64,000 nucleotides of DNA. Source: a virus. The stretch is from IMG/VR virus record IMGVR_UViG_3300044675_001501, positions 105,498 to 169,497 of that record. One strand, 5' to 3'. Below are positions 26,829-36,209 of the stretch, piece by piece. Under the pieces are notes generated by a model that saw nothing but the letters and a program-made list of their open reading frames with translations, was not told the origin of the DNA and ran no database searches. The translations under genes were made by a program, and so were the position numbers. The first letter of the stretch is position 1. Each line of letters begins with the position of its first letter.

Positions 26829-27455
26829 TTAACCTCCGAAAATATGTACTGCTTCATTGAAGTGCTTAATACGATCATCAAGTCCAATCGTACCACCGTT
26901 GATGCGTTTTGTCATGCCAACAAAATCACCTGCGTCAGCATAGGTATTTAGATCGTTAGCATACCAGAACCAGCAAGCTGAGTGAACAGCACCACGTGGT
27001 GTTTCTAAGTATTCTGCTGCATCTTCTGGGGAAATCTCAGCATACTCAGCGAAACGTGAGTAGTTGTCTTTACCAGTAAGTTGAATTAATCCACGACCAC
27101 GATACTTCCAACCATCACCTGATGTCTCATCACCGTTACCCATACGATTGCGATAAGCACGATTAGCGATTGCTTGTGGGTTACGGTTGTACTTGCTTAA
27201 ATCTACACCAGTGAAGTGCTTTGGCCAAATAGCTGGTAGTCTATCACCAGCATAGTTTAGATTCTCTGTTAAAGCACGATATCCACCAGACTCATGTGCT
27301 GTTTGCGCTACGAACGCAGCAACACGAGCTACTGATGTAACCTCAAATACTGGAAGCATTTCATTTAGTTCATTGAACCAAACATCAACTCCGTAAGCTG
27401 CGTTAGGAATAATTCTTCCCAACTTCTCTGCGGTAAAATCAAATTCAAAAGACAT
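26829..27455 (-). CDS. GH19 endolysin (chitinase-like muramidase)
   Basis: 208 residues, a single glycoside hydrolase 19 domain. AHESGG (about 53-58) carries the catalytic Glu, NYAGDRL and GRGLIQLTGKDNY are family landmarks. It degrades the cell wall at the end of infection. There is no signal peptide, so a holin or pinholin is needed. Confidence 0.92.
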   Translation of the reverse strand: MSFEFDFTAEKLGRIIPNAAYGVDVWFNELNEMLPVFEVTSVARVAAFVAQTAHESGGYRALTENLNYAGDRLPAIWPKHFTGVDLSKYNRNPQAIANRAYRNRMGNGDETSGDGWKYRGRGLIQLTGKDNYSRFAEYAEISPEDAAEYLETPRGAVHSACWFWYANDLNTYADAGDFVGMTKRINGGTIGLDDRIKHFNEAVHIFGG

Positions 27456-27457
27456 TG

Positions 27458-27964
27458 TTACTCTCCTGGTTTCTTAATTGAAGGGACACTTACCTTTGGT
27501 ACTGGTGGTGTTTTAGGTGCTTCATCATCCATGTATGCATCTAAACCTTTTAATAGATCTTCTTTAGGTGCTGTTACAGGGGTAGTTGAAACTGTTGGCG
27601 TAGGCATCATTGGCTTTGGTGGTGTTGATGGAGAAGAACCACCGCCAGTTGGAGGCATTGGGCTTGGTCCACTTGGACGTGTCGCTGCTCCGATTGCTTG
27701 CGCTTTTAGATCTTTATCATTACCAGCTAACATAATACCAGATAGAGTACCAGTTAAGAATGTAGCGATAGGAATGATTAGTTCAAAGAACTTTTGATCA
27801 ATTGGTGCCATTGCGTTTAGAGGCTGTGTTACAAAAATTAGAGAATATAACACAACGAAAACGATACCGACTAATGTTAATGCTAGGCAAATGCCGATGA
27901 AGAACTTCAATCTCGCCATCAATTGTTCTTCAGTGTATAGAAATGATTCTTCTTTATTTTCCAC
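27458..27964 (-). CDS. Two-TM protein with Pro-rich tail, holin candidate
   Basis: GTG 27964 has AAAGGAG six bases upstream; a longer ATG frame would run 92 bases into the neighbour. Two transmembrane helices (about 18-46 and 62-82) precede a long Pro/Thr-rich tail. Position directly upstream of the endolysin suggests a holin-like or lysis-regulating role, not proven. Confidence 0.6.
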   Translation of the reverse strand: MENKEESFLYTEEQLMARLKFFIGICLALTLVGIVFVVLYSLIFVTQPLNAMAPIDQKFFELIIPIATFLTGTLSGIMLAGNDKDLKAQAIGAATRPSGPSPMPPTGGGSSPSTPPKPMMPTPTVSTTPVTAPKEDLLKGLDAYMDDEAPKTPPVPKVSVPSIKKPGE

Positions 27965-28262
27965 AGTTTGCTCCTTTATCCAATGCCACAGGCGCAGCAC
28001 CTGCTGGTGCAGGGGTTTGATTAATAGTTGTTTTAGGTAGTTCATCTTTTGGTGGTCCTAGTCTAGGGTCTCGCTGACCTTTAAAAATATGTTCAGGACA
28101 AGTTCTAGTCACGTCACAAGTCGGCAATTTGCATTGCTGAGAATCCCAATTCGCTGGATCTTGGCACGGATATCTAAATCTGTCCCCTCCAAATATTGCT
28201 AATGCTAGTGGTGCTATTATTAATAACAACATCCATTTCGCCATCTTTTTGTCTGACTCCAT
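27954..28262 (-). CDS. Small membrane-anchored Cys-rich protein (102 aa)
   Basis: One N-terminal helix (about 8-25), then YPCQDPANWDSQQCKLPTC, a six-Cys pattern I associate with cyanophage-type conserved proteins, and a Pro-rich tail. Probably anchored in the inner membrane with a disulfide-rich periplasmic part. Confidence 0.65.
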   Translation of the reverse strand: MESDKKMAKWMLLLIIAPLALAIFGGDRFRYPCQDPANWDSQQCKLPTCDVTRTCPEHIFKGQRDPRLGPPKDELPKTTINQTPAPAGAAPVALDKGANCGK

Positions 28263-28282
28263 TCGCCATCCTTTCAAAACAC

Positions 28283-28813
28283 TTACTGATTTGCTAGAGG
28301 ATTATCTAACGCTCTTTTTATTTTTTTATCTACTTCACTTTGTACATTCTTAATTCCTTGATCAAGTTCTTTAGAGTTCTTTCTTAGTTCTGATTGAACC
28401 TCTCGAACTTGGGAGTCTACATCACGCTGTGCTTGTTTTTGATTTCTCTCTACGTTTTCAACAACACCTTCTAGTCTACGTAGATCGTTCTTTAAATCAT
28501 TTTTAATATCACGTGTGTAATCTGCAGTTTTCTGTGAATTTTCTTCAATAACCGATAGTCTCTTATCAAACTCTGATAAATCTGGCGCTACATACTTGGC
28601 AATCTTTTCCTTCATGTCCATATAATCTTTGTAAACCTCAAATGCTCCATAAAGACCACCAAGAACTGACGATACAATACCTGCGGCAATCATTAGTTTC
28701 GCTGGAGTGAATGAATATCCACCAATACTAATAACTGTGTTTTCGCTTAGGTATTTCTTTTTTGCTTCTTCTAGTTCATCAATCTTTTTGTTTACATCTG
28801 TTTCTTCTGCCAT
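28283..28813 (-). CDS. Membrane protein with long coiled coil (176 aa)
   Basis: Short coiled segment, one or two hydrophobic helices (about 29-62), then ~100 residues of heptad-like Lys/Glu/Asn sequence. Predicted inner-membrane anchor with an extended stalk. Function unknown. Confidence 0.65.
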   Translation of the reverse strand: MAEETDVNKKIDELEEAKKKYLSENTVISIGGYSFTPAKLMIAAGIVSSVLGGLYGAFEVYKDYMDMKEKIAKYVAPDLSEFDKRLSVIEENSQKTADYTRDIKNDLKNDLRRLEGVVENVERNQKQAQRDVDSQVREVQSELRKNSKELDQGIKNVQSEVDKKIKRALDNPLANQ

Positions 28814-28827
28814 CTTTTTCTTTCCTT

Positions 28828-29145
28828 TTATTTTCTAGATGCCCATGCTGAGAAACCAACATACGCACCAACTATACCTCCAAGAGAAATCCAGTATAGT
28901 TCTAAGATACCATTTAATTGTGGTAATCTTGATTCGGGAACTAAGAACATTAAACAGAATCCTGAAGCGATTAATGCTACTAGAGAAAGCCAAGCCATTC
29001 TTCTTCTATTTTTCGCTTTCCTTTCATAGACCATCTGCTCATAACTGTCAACAGTGCCATCTTCGTTTAAGTCAATGTTCATGTTGTGGTTATCGTAGTT
29101 TGCTTCAGGTTCTCTTTTCGGTGATACTACTGGTATGTCTTTCAT
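28828..29145 (-). CDS. EF-hand-like, two-TM protein (105 aa)
   Basis: DLNEDGTVDSYE (about 25-36) is a complete calcium-binding loop of the EF-hand/dockerin type, followed by two membrane helices (about 50-70, 82-100). It resembles small cyanophage proteins. Calcium sensing at the membrane is inference. Confidence 0.65.
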   Translation of the reverse strand: MKDIPVVSPKREPEANYDNHNMNIDLNEDGTVDSYEQMVYERKAKNRRRMAWLSLVALIASGFCLMFLVPESRLPQLNGILELYWISLGGIVGAYVGFSAWASRK

Positions 29146-30821
29146 TTGCTCATCTCGTATTGTTTATTAACCATCTCTTCATAGCGAATATCGCTTTGTA
29201 AGTTTAATATTCTTTCTACTCTCTTGTTGTCTATGACCTTCTGATTCTTATAGATTTCTTTTGGTGCATACATGTTTCCATCAGTCAACTGACCCTTCAA
29301 GTAAGCATCAAATCCGACGGGAGTCTGTGTAAGAGCAGCTATGGTAGTTGCGGAATCCATTTCATTTGGCTCGCCCTTTCTTCTAGTAGTCTGGGTTTGC
29401 TTTTCGGACTCTGTAGATATATTTTGCTGCTTCTGATCAACGCCAGATAAATTATTTGCATTATTTAATTTAGGGTTTTCTTGTTTTGACTCATCCTGTC
29501 CAGTAGGATTTGCCGAAAAATTAGCCTGTAAACCGATGCCAGAGTTAGCCAAACTTAACCCTGTGCCATCAGATGGATTAGCATTCTCAGATCTACTTTC
29601 TTTTTCTGCTCTAGCTGCTACATCTAATGCTAGTTTATTTTCCCTCTCACGCTGATCTCTTAGTAGAGACATAATTAAAGAAGAAGGCGCTGCGGCAGAC
29701 TTTTTATCTTCTGCTGCAGATTCTTTAACAACCTGAGGTATCCCGTCTGGAATAACAAGCGAGCCAGTAGTTGTTGTTTCTACACCACCAAGATCAACCC
29801 TCGTTGGTTCTTTAGTTGGATCCTCAGCAACTACAGCTGTTTGTGTTTGTTGAGTAGTAGGTTGCGTTGATGATGGTTCTTGTTTCTTTTGTTGCTGCTG
29901 CAGTTGTGCTGCCATAGCAGCGCCATAGCCAGAGCATTGAAAACTATAAAGGGGATTTGCGGTACACTGTTGTAGTAGGTACGCTTGAGCATATCCTGGG
30001 CAAGCAGGATCGTATAAAGAATTAATCGTACACTGTTGACTAAAATATGCCTGTTGATATCCTGGACATGTTGAATCGTATAAAGGATTTAAAGAACATT
30101 GATAACTTTTATACGCCTCTGCATATCCTGGACAGGTTGTGCTATAAAGAGGGTTTAGTGCGCATTGGTCAACTGAATATCTTAAACTAAATGAAACATT
30201 GTTAACTTCTGGACCGTATGGACCAGCCCAACCGTTGTTATCTCTACCGATAAAACCATATTGAACTCTGCCTATCGATGTTGCTGAAAGTGGTGAGGCG
30301 AAAGTTTCGCTGTAGTTAAAGTTTGTCCAATCAAACTTATAATTTAAATTATAAGAAGTGCCGTATAATAAATTACCTGCTGCTTTATTACCAGTAGTGT
30401 CCCAGAATCTTACTAATGCTGATAATTGATCAACTCTGCCATCGTCCCAACCATTACCATTCTTAGCAGTAAATCCAAAGTTGTAACCAATGACTTTTAA
30501 TCCAGTTCCTGAGTTTGGTAGTATAGATGCTATCGCTTGCTCTTGATACAAATATGTTGAGCCATAAGAAAAGTTGATATTATTTCCTGGTCTAACAATT
30601 GCATTTGGACCACAGTATCCTGGCTGTCCACCAGACCAACATGTTAAGTTGTCTTGATAAACACCACCGACCCAAGGTGTTGTGCCACTACCAGCAACTG
30701 TTGGTAAAACAATGTTGCCAGTAGTGTATTCTTGCGTCGGATCTAATACTTGAGCATTAGAATAGTGCGAACATAAGGATGCCAAGAAGAGCACCCCAAC
30801 CAGTTTTCTTATAGAAATCAT
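29142..30821 (-). CDS. Secreted Cys-repeat protein (559 aa)
   Basis: ATG 30821 starts a signal peptide (MISIRKLVGVLFLASLCSHY, cleaved after SNA). A Gly/Asn/aromatic domain of ~230 residues is followed by four or five ~20-residue repeats of the form QC-x2-NPLY-x3-CPGY-x2-AY (about 236-335), then a Gln/Ser/Thr-rich disordered tail. Similar repeat proteins occur in T4-type marine phages. Export to the periplasm or surface is expected; function unknown. Confidence 0.7.
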   Translation of the reverse strand: MISIRKLVGVLFLASLCSHYSNAQVLDPTQEYTTGNIVLPTVAGSGTTPWVGGVYQDNLTCWSGGQPGYCGPNAIVRPGNNINFSYGSTYLYQEQAIASILPNSGTGLKVIGYNFGFTAKNGNGWDDGRVDQLSALVRFWDTTGNKAAGNLLYGTSYNLNYKFDWTNFNYSETFASPLSATSIGRVQYGFIGRDNNGWAGPYGPEVNNVSFSLRYSVDQCALNPLYSTTCPGYAEAYKSYQCSLNPLYDSTCPGYQQAYFSQQCTINSLYDPACPGYAQAYLLQQCTANPLYSFQCSGYGAAMAAQLQQQQKKQEPSSTQPTTQQTQTAVVAEDPTKEPTRVDLGGVETTTTGSLVIPDGIPQVVKESAAEDKKSAAAPSSLIMSLLRDQRERENKLALDVAARAEKESRSENANPSDGTGLSLANSGIGLQANFSANPTGQDESKQENPKLNNANNLSGVDQKQQNISTESEKQTQTTRRKGEPNEMDSATTIAALTQTPVGFDAYLKGQLTDGNMYAPKEIYKNQKVIDNKRVERILNLQSDIRYEEMVNKQYEMSK

Positions 30822-31545
30822 CTTTCTTTGGTTCCTCTTTTGCTGGAATCTTTTCTGGGAAAACATTCCATAATGCTTTTGCTTTCTCTCCGATCTCACC
30901 CTCGAATGGGCAAGGAGTTCCTGCATTCCACATCGCATCCCAAACTCTACGATCTTGACATAGTGTTGCTACGGCAGCAACTTTCATACCCATATCGTAA
31001 AGTGTCTTAGCATTCTTAAGACGTTCGCAATTCATATCTCTTATTGTGCCACCACTAGAAATACCAAAGATTTGTGTTTGTACTGCTGCTGACGACCCAG
31101 TAGTACATAAATCGTTGTTACCACCACTCATCATTGCTGGAGCAATGGCAGTTGGTGGAGGAGAAATAACTTTTTGTTCTATCTTATTGTCGTTTATATT
31201 TCTATTAGTAACATCACCGCTCATTATGTTTCTGTTGATGTTATCGCTAGTTGAGCTGTTTACATTGTTGTTATTGTTGGTGTTAGTATTAGCACTTGTA
31301 GTATGCCCATTATTGATGTTTGTGTTTGTGCTGGTGCTGGTGTTTACGTTTGTGTTGAGGTTAGTGCTATTAACCGTTGTGGTGTTGATGTTGTTGTTTG
31401 TGTTAACATTATTGCTATTACTGTTAACTGTGCTGGTACTTGTAGACGTACTGTTCGTGTCTACTAAGGTTTTCGAATCATAAGTGGTTTGGGCTACCGC
31501 TTGTAACGACGCCATGACGAAGAAAATAGGTAATATTTTCTTCAT
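30757..31545 (-). CDS. Secreted low-complexity Asn/Thr/Ser protein (262 aa)
   Basis: Signal peptide (1-18), ~90 residues almost only N, T and S, then a folded part with GISSGGTIRDMNCERLKNAK and LCQDRRVWDAMWNAGTPCP (a cyanophage-type conserved domain), and a C-terminal hydrophobic helix. It overlaps the next gene by 65 bases. Late promoter TATAAATA lies 93 bases upstream. Confidence 0.7.
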   Translation of the reverse strand: MKKILPIFFVMASLQAVAQTTYDSKTLVDTNSTSTSTSTVNSNSNNVNTNNNINTTTVNSTNLNTNVNTSTSTNTNINNGHTTSANTNTNNNNNVNSSTSDNINRNIMSGDVTNRNINDNKIEQKVISPPPTAIAPAMMSGGNNDLCTTGSSAAVQTQIFGISSGGTIRDMNCERLKNAKTLYDMGMKVAAVATLCQDRRVWDAMWNAGTPCPFEGEIGEKAKALWNVFPEKIPAKEEPKKDDFYKKTGWGALLGILMFALF

Positions 31546-31637
31546 GATTTCCTTTTTATTTTATTTTTGTTAAGGATCGCATTTTATTGAATTGTGTGTT
31601 TAAGATTGCCATCTTTATCAATTCAACTCGGCTTGAT

Positions 31638-31645
31638 TATTTATA
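31638..31645 (-). promoter_or_regulatory. T4-type late promoter TATAAATA
   Basis: Perfect TATAAATA in the 101-base gap upstream of the secreted proteins, well placed for a 90-base leader. Confidence 0.6.
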
Positions 31646-31646
31646 A

Positions 31647-32423
31647 CTATTGACACTCTGCCCAGACTAAATTTGTCCACTTTTTATACAGCCAACTTCC
31701 CTTTGGTGGAACGCAGTTACCTAATTCTGGGTAACGCTCTATTCTGTATTGAATGACAGCATAAAACATCAAAAACAAGACTATGAGGAAGCTAAGCACT
31801 AAACTATAACATGTAGCTTTATATACTAGACGCTTTTTCTTACGACGAGCAATCCTAGCAGCTTCCATTTGACGACGCATTTGATTAGCGATTGCTCCAG
31901 ATTGTTCTTTGCCGACCTTCTTCATCATCTCTTCGACTTCAGTCCATAGCGCACCTAATTCTGGTGGACACTGATAGACCATAATTTCTCTTAACTCTTT
32001 ACTCATAGCCTCTAGCTGTTTTTTCATCAAGACTCTCTGTAAGGCACGTTTGCCTATACTGTCTTCACCAGTATAGACTTCGTTCTTACTTCTTTTCTCT
32101 TCTTCTTCGAAGACAGCAAGACACTTGTAATAGTTGTCGAAATATGTTCCTAGATGATTGCCGATCTCTGTGTAGATATCGGTAGTCTCGCCCTTCTTTT
32201 TGTTAAGCTCGATTACACGATTCTTTTCTTGAATGTACTGATTCTTCTCAGCAACAGTTGGTGGTTTGCTTGGTGGGTGTTTTTTACTGAACTGATCCTC
32301 GAGATCCTGTAAGATCCCCTTTATATCACCAGATGCACCTTTGATTTCTTTATATAACTCACAACCCTTTTTGACAGCTTGGACTGCTCCGTTTGCGAGC
32401 GCAAACAGGGTAAGTGGATCCAT
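31647..32423 (-). CDS. Membrane protein with helical N-terminus (258 aa)
   Basis: ~190 residues of charged helices followed by one transmembrane helix (about 204-228) and a short Cys-containing tail. Resembles a cyanophage conserved protein (MDPLTLFALANGAVQAVKKG at the start). Function unknown. Confidence 0.65.
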   Translation of the reverse strand: MDPLTLFALANGAVQAVKKGCELYKEIKGASGDIKGILQDLEDQFSKKHPPSKPPTVAEKNQYIQEKNRVIELNKKKGETTDIYTEIGNHLGTYFDNYYKCLAVFEEEEKRSKNEVYTGEDSIGKRALQRVLMKKQLEAMSKELREIMVYQCPPELGALWTEVEEMMKKVGKEQSGAIANQMRRQMEAARIARRKKKRLVYKATCYSLVLSFLIVLFLMFYAVIQYRIERYPELGNCVPPKGSWLYKKWTNLVWAECQ

Positions 32424-32492
32424 CTACTTCCCATTCTTATTATTTTTGTGAGGATTGGGGCGACCTAATTTGCCATCGGTCGCCCACGAGAC

Positions 32493-33716
32493 TTATTTAT
32501 ACTTTGGCGGTCTGCCAGATATTGGCTTTCTGACTATTTCTTTTGTGTCAGATGGTGGGGACAGTGTAAACTCATCTTCCTTTGCGGAAAACTCACTGGT
32601 TTGGACTATCTTAGTTTCTGGTAGAGGCTCTTCCTTAATTTCCTCTACTTTCTTTAAGAACTCTTGAGTCTGTTCTGGAACAGGGATACCTTCTACCTCT
32701 GCTCTCTTATAAATCTTCTCATCCCAGTCGTCAAAGATCTTTGGTTGTGGATGTGGTTCTTCTGGCTTTGCTACGATCGGTCCAACTGGATCTACACCAG
32801 GAACTTTCCATACCCACTTCTTTCTAAGATATGCATGTTTATCAACTTCAGGTTGATCTTCAACAGTAACATGTTCTTGGTGCTTTTCTGGTATTGGTTC
32901 ATTTTTATCCAATGCCTTAGCAACTTCTTTTGCGCGACTAAAGAATTCTTTTACTGCCATCTCATCATCTAAAGCATTCTTCTTCTCTCTGTTCCATGCA
33001 ATTAACATAAGAACAGCAAGAGGATCAAATACTAGAACGATGAGGATAATAACCCAGCGAACAGCTTTCTCTAAAAGGTCTTGTCCTGGGTTATCACCAT
33101 AGATTAATGCTGCTATGTATTTAATCGGTCCAACTTCTGCTTCGACTTTTCTGACTTCGGCTGCGATTGGCGCACGTTCGTTATTGAGTCTAGCGATTTC
33201 TTCTTGGGCTTTTTGGATTTCTCCAATGAGTTGGTTTCGCTCTTTGGTTTGATTACGTCTAATTTGGACTGATCTTTCGGCTCCTCTATCGTCACTTGTT
33301 CGACTGAGGGTTTGATCAACTTGCGCATCCAATTGAGCAAGAGCTTTACGAGCTGCATTTACATTCTCCTTTTGAGTTGTTATCTTTTGATCTATGATTT
33401 CAAGTTTAGAAACTACATCACCAGTAGGAATTGCTTGGTCTAAGTGTGCCTTTGACAAGTAACCAAAGATACCCATGCTTGTTAGTAACATAAGAATTAC
33501 TAAAGCAGTGGTAAAATAAACTTTTAGGAGAACTGGAATCTCTCTCCAGTTGCGATATAGCCATGAGGCTACTACGAGTTTCGCTGCTTCCAGTGTTCCA
33601 CCCATAATTGCGATTGGGATTGCTGATGCAGCAAAAATTGACATGAGTCCAACAACTGCGTAGAACGCAGCAATAGAAGAAAGTGCTATCGCAATTAAAA
33701 ATAACAAATAACTCAT
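32493..33716 (-). CDS. Multi-pass membrane protein with coiled coil (407 aa)
   Basis: ATG 33716 has AAGGG upstream. Helices at about 2-22, 28-50 and 66-88, a ~110-residue coiled coil, another helix pair near 222-248, then a Pro/Glu-rich cytoplasmic tail. Similar proteins accompany the preceding gene in T4-type marine phages. Perhaps a host-envelope reorganising protein; unproven. Confidence 0.65.
   Translation of the reverse strand: MSYLLFLIAIALSSIAAFYAVVGLMSIFAASAIPIAIMGGTLEAAKLVVASWLYRNWREIPVLLKVYFTTALVILMLLTSMGIFGYLSKAHLDQAIPTGDVVSKLEIIDQKITTQKENVNAARKALAQLDAQVDQTLSRTSDDRGAERSVQIRRNQTKERNQLIGEIQKAQEEIARLNNERAPIAAEVRKVEAEVGPIKYIAALIYGDNPGQDLLEKAVRWVIILIVLVFDPLAVLMLIAWNREKKNALDDEMAVKEFFSRAKEVAKALDKNEPIPEKHQEHVTVEDQPEVDKHAYLRKKWVWKVPGVDPVGPIVAKPEEPHPQPKIFDDWDEKIYKRAEVEGIPVPEQTQEFLKKVEEIKEEPLPETKIVQTSEFSAKEDEFTLSPPSDTKEIVRKPISGRPPKYK
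32494..32501 (-). promoter_or_regulatory. T4-type late promoter TATAAATA
   Basis: Perfect motif overlapping the last codons of the 407-aa gene, 71 bases upstream of the next start. Confidence 0.5.
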
Positions 33717-34150
33717 TTTAGTCCCTTTACGTGTTTTCTGTGTGTCTTTACCATAATCCATTCATTATACCAATGTTCTTCAGTTAGAACATTATTATCA
33801 AATTGTAACTTCGCTTCCCAATATGAACATTCACCTTTAGAAGCACACAACTTAACTATCTCTCGTTTGAAGTGTTCTTTACCTTCACGCTGAACATCTT
33901 CATTCAATTCTTTATTAGAACCGTAATAGGTCTTCCAGTCACTTTCCTTTACGCTTCTTCTTCTACGTGTCTTTCCTTTCAGCGGTGGCTTACTAACCTT
34001 GCTGTAGAAAAACTTCTTACCAATATACTTCTTGTTGGATTTTAAATTTGTAATTATATAAACAAACCCATAGAAATCGTCAGGTGGATCTAATACTGCA
34101 GCACCATCATATACCCATGGGTTCTCATAAAGTTCATTCGTCGTCGTCAT
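33713..34150 (-). CDS. GIY-YIG-like (Seg-type) endonuclease
   Basis: 145 residues: GFVYIITNLKSNKKYIGKKF (GIY-YIG-like, YIG intact), DWKTYYGSNKEL and EHFKREIVKLC with EAKLQFDNNVL. This matches the Seg-like GIY-YIG proteins next to nrd genes of T4-type phages. Probably a free-standing homing nuclease or derived repair nuclease. Confidence 0.75.
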   Translation of the reverse strand: MTTTNELYENPWVYDGAAVLDPPDDFYGFVYIITNLKSNKKYIGKKFFYSKVSKPPLKGKTRRRRSVKESDWKTYYGSNKELNEDVQREGKEHFKREIVKLCASKGECSYWEAKLQFDNNVLTEEHWYNEWIMVKTHRKHVKGLK

Positions 34151-34292
34151 CGTCCAGTTCTTCGTCGTAAATGTCGTGCCCACAAACTGGGCAAAAGACT
34201 ATATCTTCATATTTATAGTCATCGCCCTTCACGACAATTTTACCAGAAGAACCGCAGTTATCGCAGTCGTAGTGTTTAGTAGTGTTTGCCAT
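34134..34292 (-). CDS. Zinc-ribbon protein (52 aa)
   Basis: CDNCG and CPVCG (about 10-14 and 34-38) form a four-Cys zinc ribbon, followed by an acidic DDDDDE tail. ATG overlaps the nrdB stop as TAATG. Could be a transcription or RNA-binding adaptor. Confidence 0.6.
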   Translation of the reverse strand: MANTTKHYDCDNCGSSGKIVVKGDDYKYEDIVFCPVCGHDIYDEELDDDDDE

Positions 34293-35287
34293 TATGCAGC
34301 TTTACCCCAAACATCATCCCAGTTACCAGACAATGCGCCTTTAGCATAATCGGTAACACGATTCTCGAAGAAGTTACCATGCGTTGGAGCATTGATCATT
34401 TCTTCAACCCATAGTAACGGATTCTTCTTAATCTTGAAGATTCCCTTAAGACCAAGCGAAATAAGACGACGGTCAGCAATATACCTAATGTACTTTTTAA
34501 CGTCTTCAGCTGTAAGATCTGGCATGTCGCCCATACTAAAAGCAAGATCGATAAACTTATCTTCGAGCTCGACCATCTTCTCAGCAATCGTATAAATCTT
34601 AGATTTAAGATCGTCGTTCCAAAGCTCACGATTCTCCTCTACGTATGTTCTAAACAACTTGATCATGTTCTCAGCATGCATCGTTTCATCAACGATTGAC
34701 CAAGTAACGATCTGCCCCATGCCTTTCATTAAACCATGACGTGGGAAGTTCAGCAACATAATGAATGACGAGAATAACTGCATACCCTCAGTAAAAGCAG
34801 AGAACGCAGCAATATTAGCAGCGACTGATTCAGCTGTACCGTTCTTACTTGAAAGATCCATGAAGTAATCATGTTTCTCTCTCATCTCAGCGTACTCTAA
34901 GAACTCAGCATAAGTTGACTCTGGCATTCCTAGCGTTTCAATCAAGTGTGAATACGCAGCAATGTGTAGCGCCTCACGTGCTGAAAAGCCAAGAAGCATC
35001 ATTCTAACTTCTGGCTGTTTAAAATATGGAAGATAGTTAGTAACATAACCACCAGCAACATCAATATCTCCCTGTGTAAAGAAGCGGAAGATATTAGTTA
35101 AGAAATGTTTTTGCGGTTCAGTTAGTTTATTTTTCCAGTCCTTTACGTCTTCAAGCATTGGGACTTCAGTGTGAAGCCAGTGTGCTTGTTCATGCTTCAA
35201 CCATGCTTCATATGCCCATGGGTAATGAAATGGCTTAAATGAGTTGCGCTCATCTGTTATTTTTAGTTTTTCTTTTCTCGGTGCCAT
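34292..35287 (-). CDS. nrdB: Ribonucleotide reductase small subunit
   Basis: 331 residues. Di-iron ligands appear in WLHTEVPMLED, SAREALHIAAYSHLIE and SIVDETMHAENM (E..H pairs); the Tyr in HIAAYSH fits the radical site. With NrdA it makes dNDPs for phage DNA. Separated from nrdA by several small genes. Confidence 0.93.
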   Translation of the reverse strand: MAPRKEKLKITDERNSFKPFHYPWAYEAWLKHEQAHWLHTEVPMLEDVKDWKNKLTEPQKHFLTNIFRFFTQGDIDVAGGYVTNYLPYFKQPEVRMMLLGFSAREALHIAAYSHLIETLGMPESTYAEFLEYAEMREKHDYFMDLSSKNGTAESVAANIAAFSAFTEGMQLFSSFIMLLNFPRHGLMKGMGQIVTWSIVDETMHAENMIKLFRTYVEENRELWNDDLKSKIYTIAEKMVELEDKFIDLAFSMGDMPDLTAEDVKKYIRYIADRRLISLGLKGIFKIKKNPLLWVEEMINAPTHGNFFENRVTDYAKGALSGNWDDVWGKAA

Positions 35288-35295
35288 CTTAGTCC

Positions 35296-35592
35296 TTATT
35301 TCATCTTTCTCTTAAATGCGTCTACCATATCATGGAATGCAGTAAAGGCATCCTTATGCATATGGAATGTTGCTACTTCTTGATACTCTTTTTCTTCTTC
35401 GTCTGGTGTGTCTAAGATTTTAACTTGAGTAATTCCTATAACTTCATCATCAACAAATGTCATCATAAACTTATATTTCACATCAGAGTATTCAAAGGTG
35501 TCTGGATCACCAGCGCCAGTTTCCTGTCGAATAGGAACCAACTCACTTACTGTTTTTTCTCGCTCCATTAAATTATTGTCAAACGTCACCAT
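35296..35592 (-). CDS. Hypothetical protein (98 aa)
   Basis: ATG 35592 follows GGAGG. Acidic alpha/beta protein starting MVTFDNNLMEREKTV. Cyanophage-type neighbour of nrdB; function unknown. Confidence 0.6.
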   Translation of the reverse strand: MVTFDNNLMEREKTVSELVPIRQETGAGDPDTFEYSDVKYKFMMTFVDDEVIGITQVKILDTPDEEEKEYQEVATFHMHKDAFTAFHDMVDAFKRKMK

Positions 35593-35606
35593 TATATTAT
35601 CCTCCA

Positions 35607-35807
35607 TTATACGACTTTTAAAATATTCATAACAGCGAATTCTACTGCTGCTTTCATTTCCATATTTGATGCTTCTTCATAAACTTCATCAGTTCTGATG
35701 ATATCTTGTAATAATTCTTGTAGCTCTTCCTTACTAATCTCTCCATTATCATACATTACTTTATACGAATTAGCAAGTTGTATCTTTTCTTCTGCCCATG
35801 TGCTCAT
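35607..35807 (-). CDS. Small helical protein (66 aa)
   Basis: MSTWAEEKIQLANSYKVMYD then a Glu-rich helix; sequence recalls small helical T4-type proteins. Function unknown. Confidence 0.6.
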   Translation of the reverse strand: MSTWAEEKIQLANSYKVMYDNGEISKEELQELLQDIIRTDEVYEEASNMEMKAAVEFAVMNILKVV

Positions 35808-36209
35808 TTACTTATTCCTTGATTGAAGTGCCTTTGCGATTGCATCAGCTTGTTTAGACATTAGAGTTACCTTAGCAAGACAAAATCCCTTGCTCATCTC
35901 TCCATCTTTTGCTTTGTTATGCAACCCCAAAGAAGTTTCATTGAATGGACGAATAAGTTGCAAAACATCTTTACTCTTGCGAGTATCTGCGTAAATCCAT
36001 AACCACTCTTTTCTTTCTTCAATTTTTGTAGTTGTTTCTAACGCTGTCTTAGCATTAGTACAATCCATCTTACCAATCAGGTATCTGATATCAGTTACCG
36101 CTGCTGCTTCATTAGCATCCCAAGATGATGGGAGCATATCTTTCACCTTTTCAATAGCAGCGCACCCTGCTAATGATAGACTAATCAGTAGAATCGTTAT
36201 TATCTTCAT
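35808..36209 (-). CDS. Lipoprotein (133 aa)
   Basis: Signal MKIITILLISLSLAGC with lipobox LAGC (Cys 16), then a helical domain with two further Cys. Outer or inner membrane lipoprotein of unknown role; similar lipoproteins occur in T4-type marine phages. Confidence 0.7.
   Translation of the reverse strand: MKIITILLISLSLAGCAAIEKVKDMLPSSWDANEAAAVTDIRYLIGKMDCTNAKTALETTTKIEERKEWLWIYADTRKSKDVLQLIRPFNETSLGLHNKAKDGEMSKGFCLAKVTLMSKQADAIAKALQSRNK

Noticed and set aside
31046-31483. 145-codon plus-strand frame
   Set aside because: It is the mirror of the Asn/Thr/Ser low-complexity region of the minus-strand secreted protein and lacks any start signal.
34204-34214. TATAAATA inside the zinc-ribbon gene
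   Set aside because: Encodes Tyr-Lys-Tyr in a good reading frame and the next gene start is only ~60 bases away inside overlapping coding sequence; probably chance.
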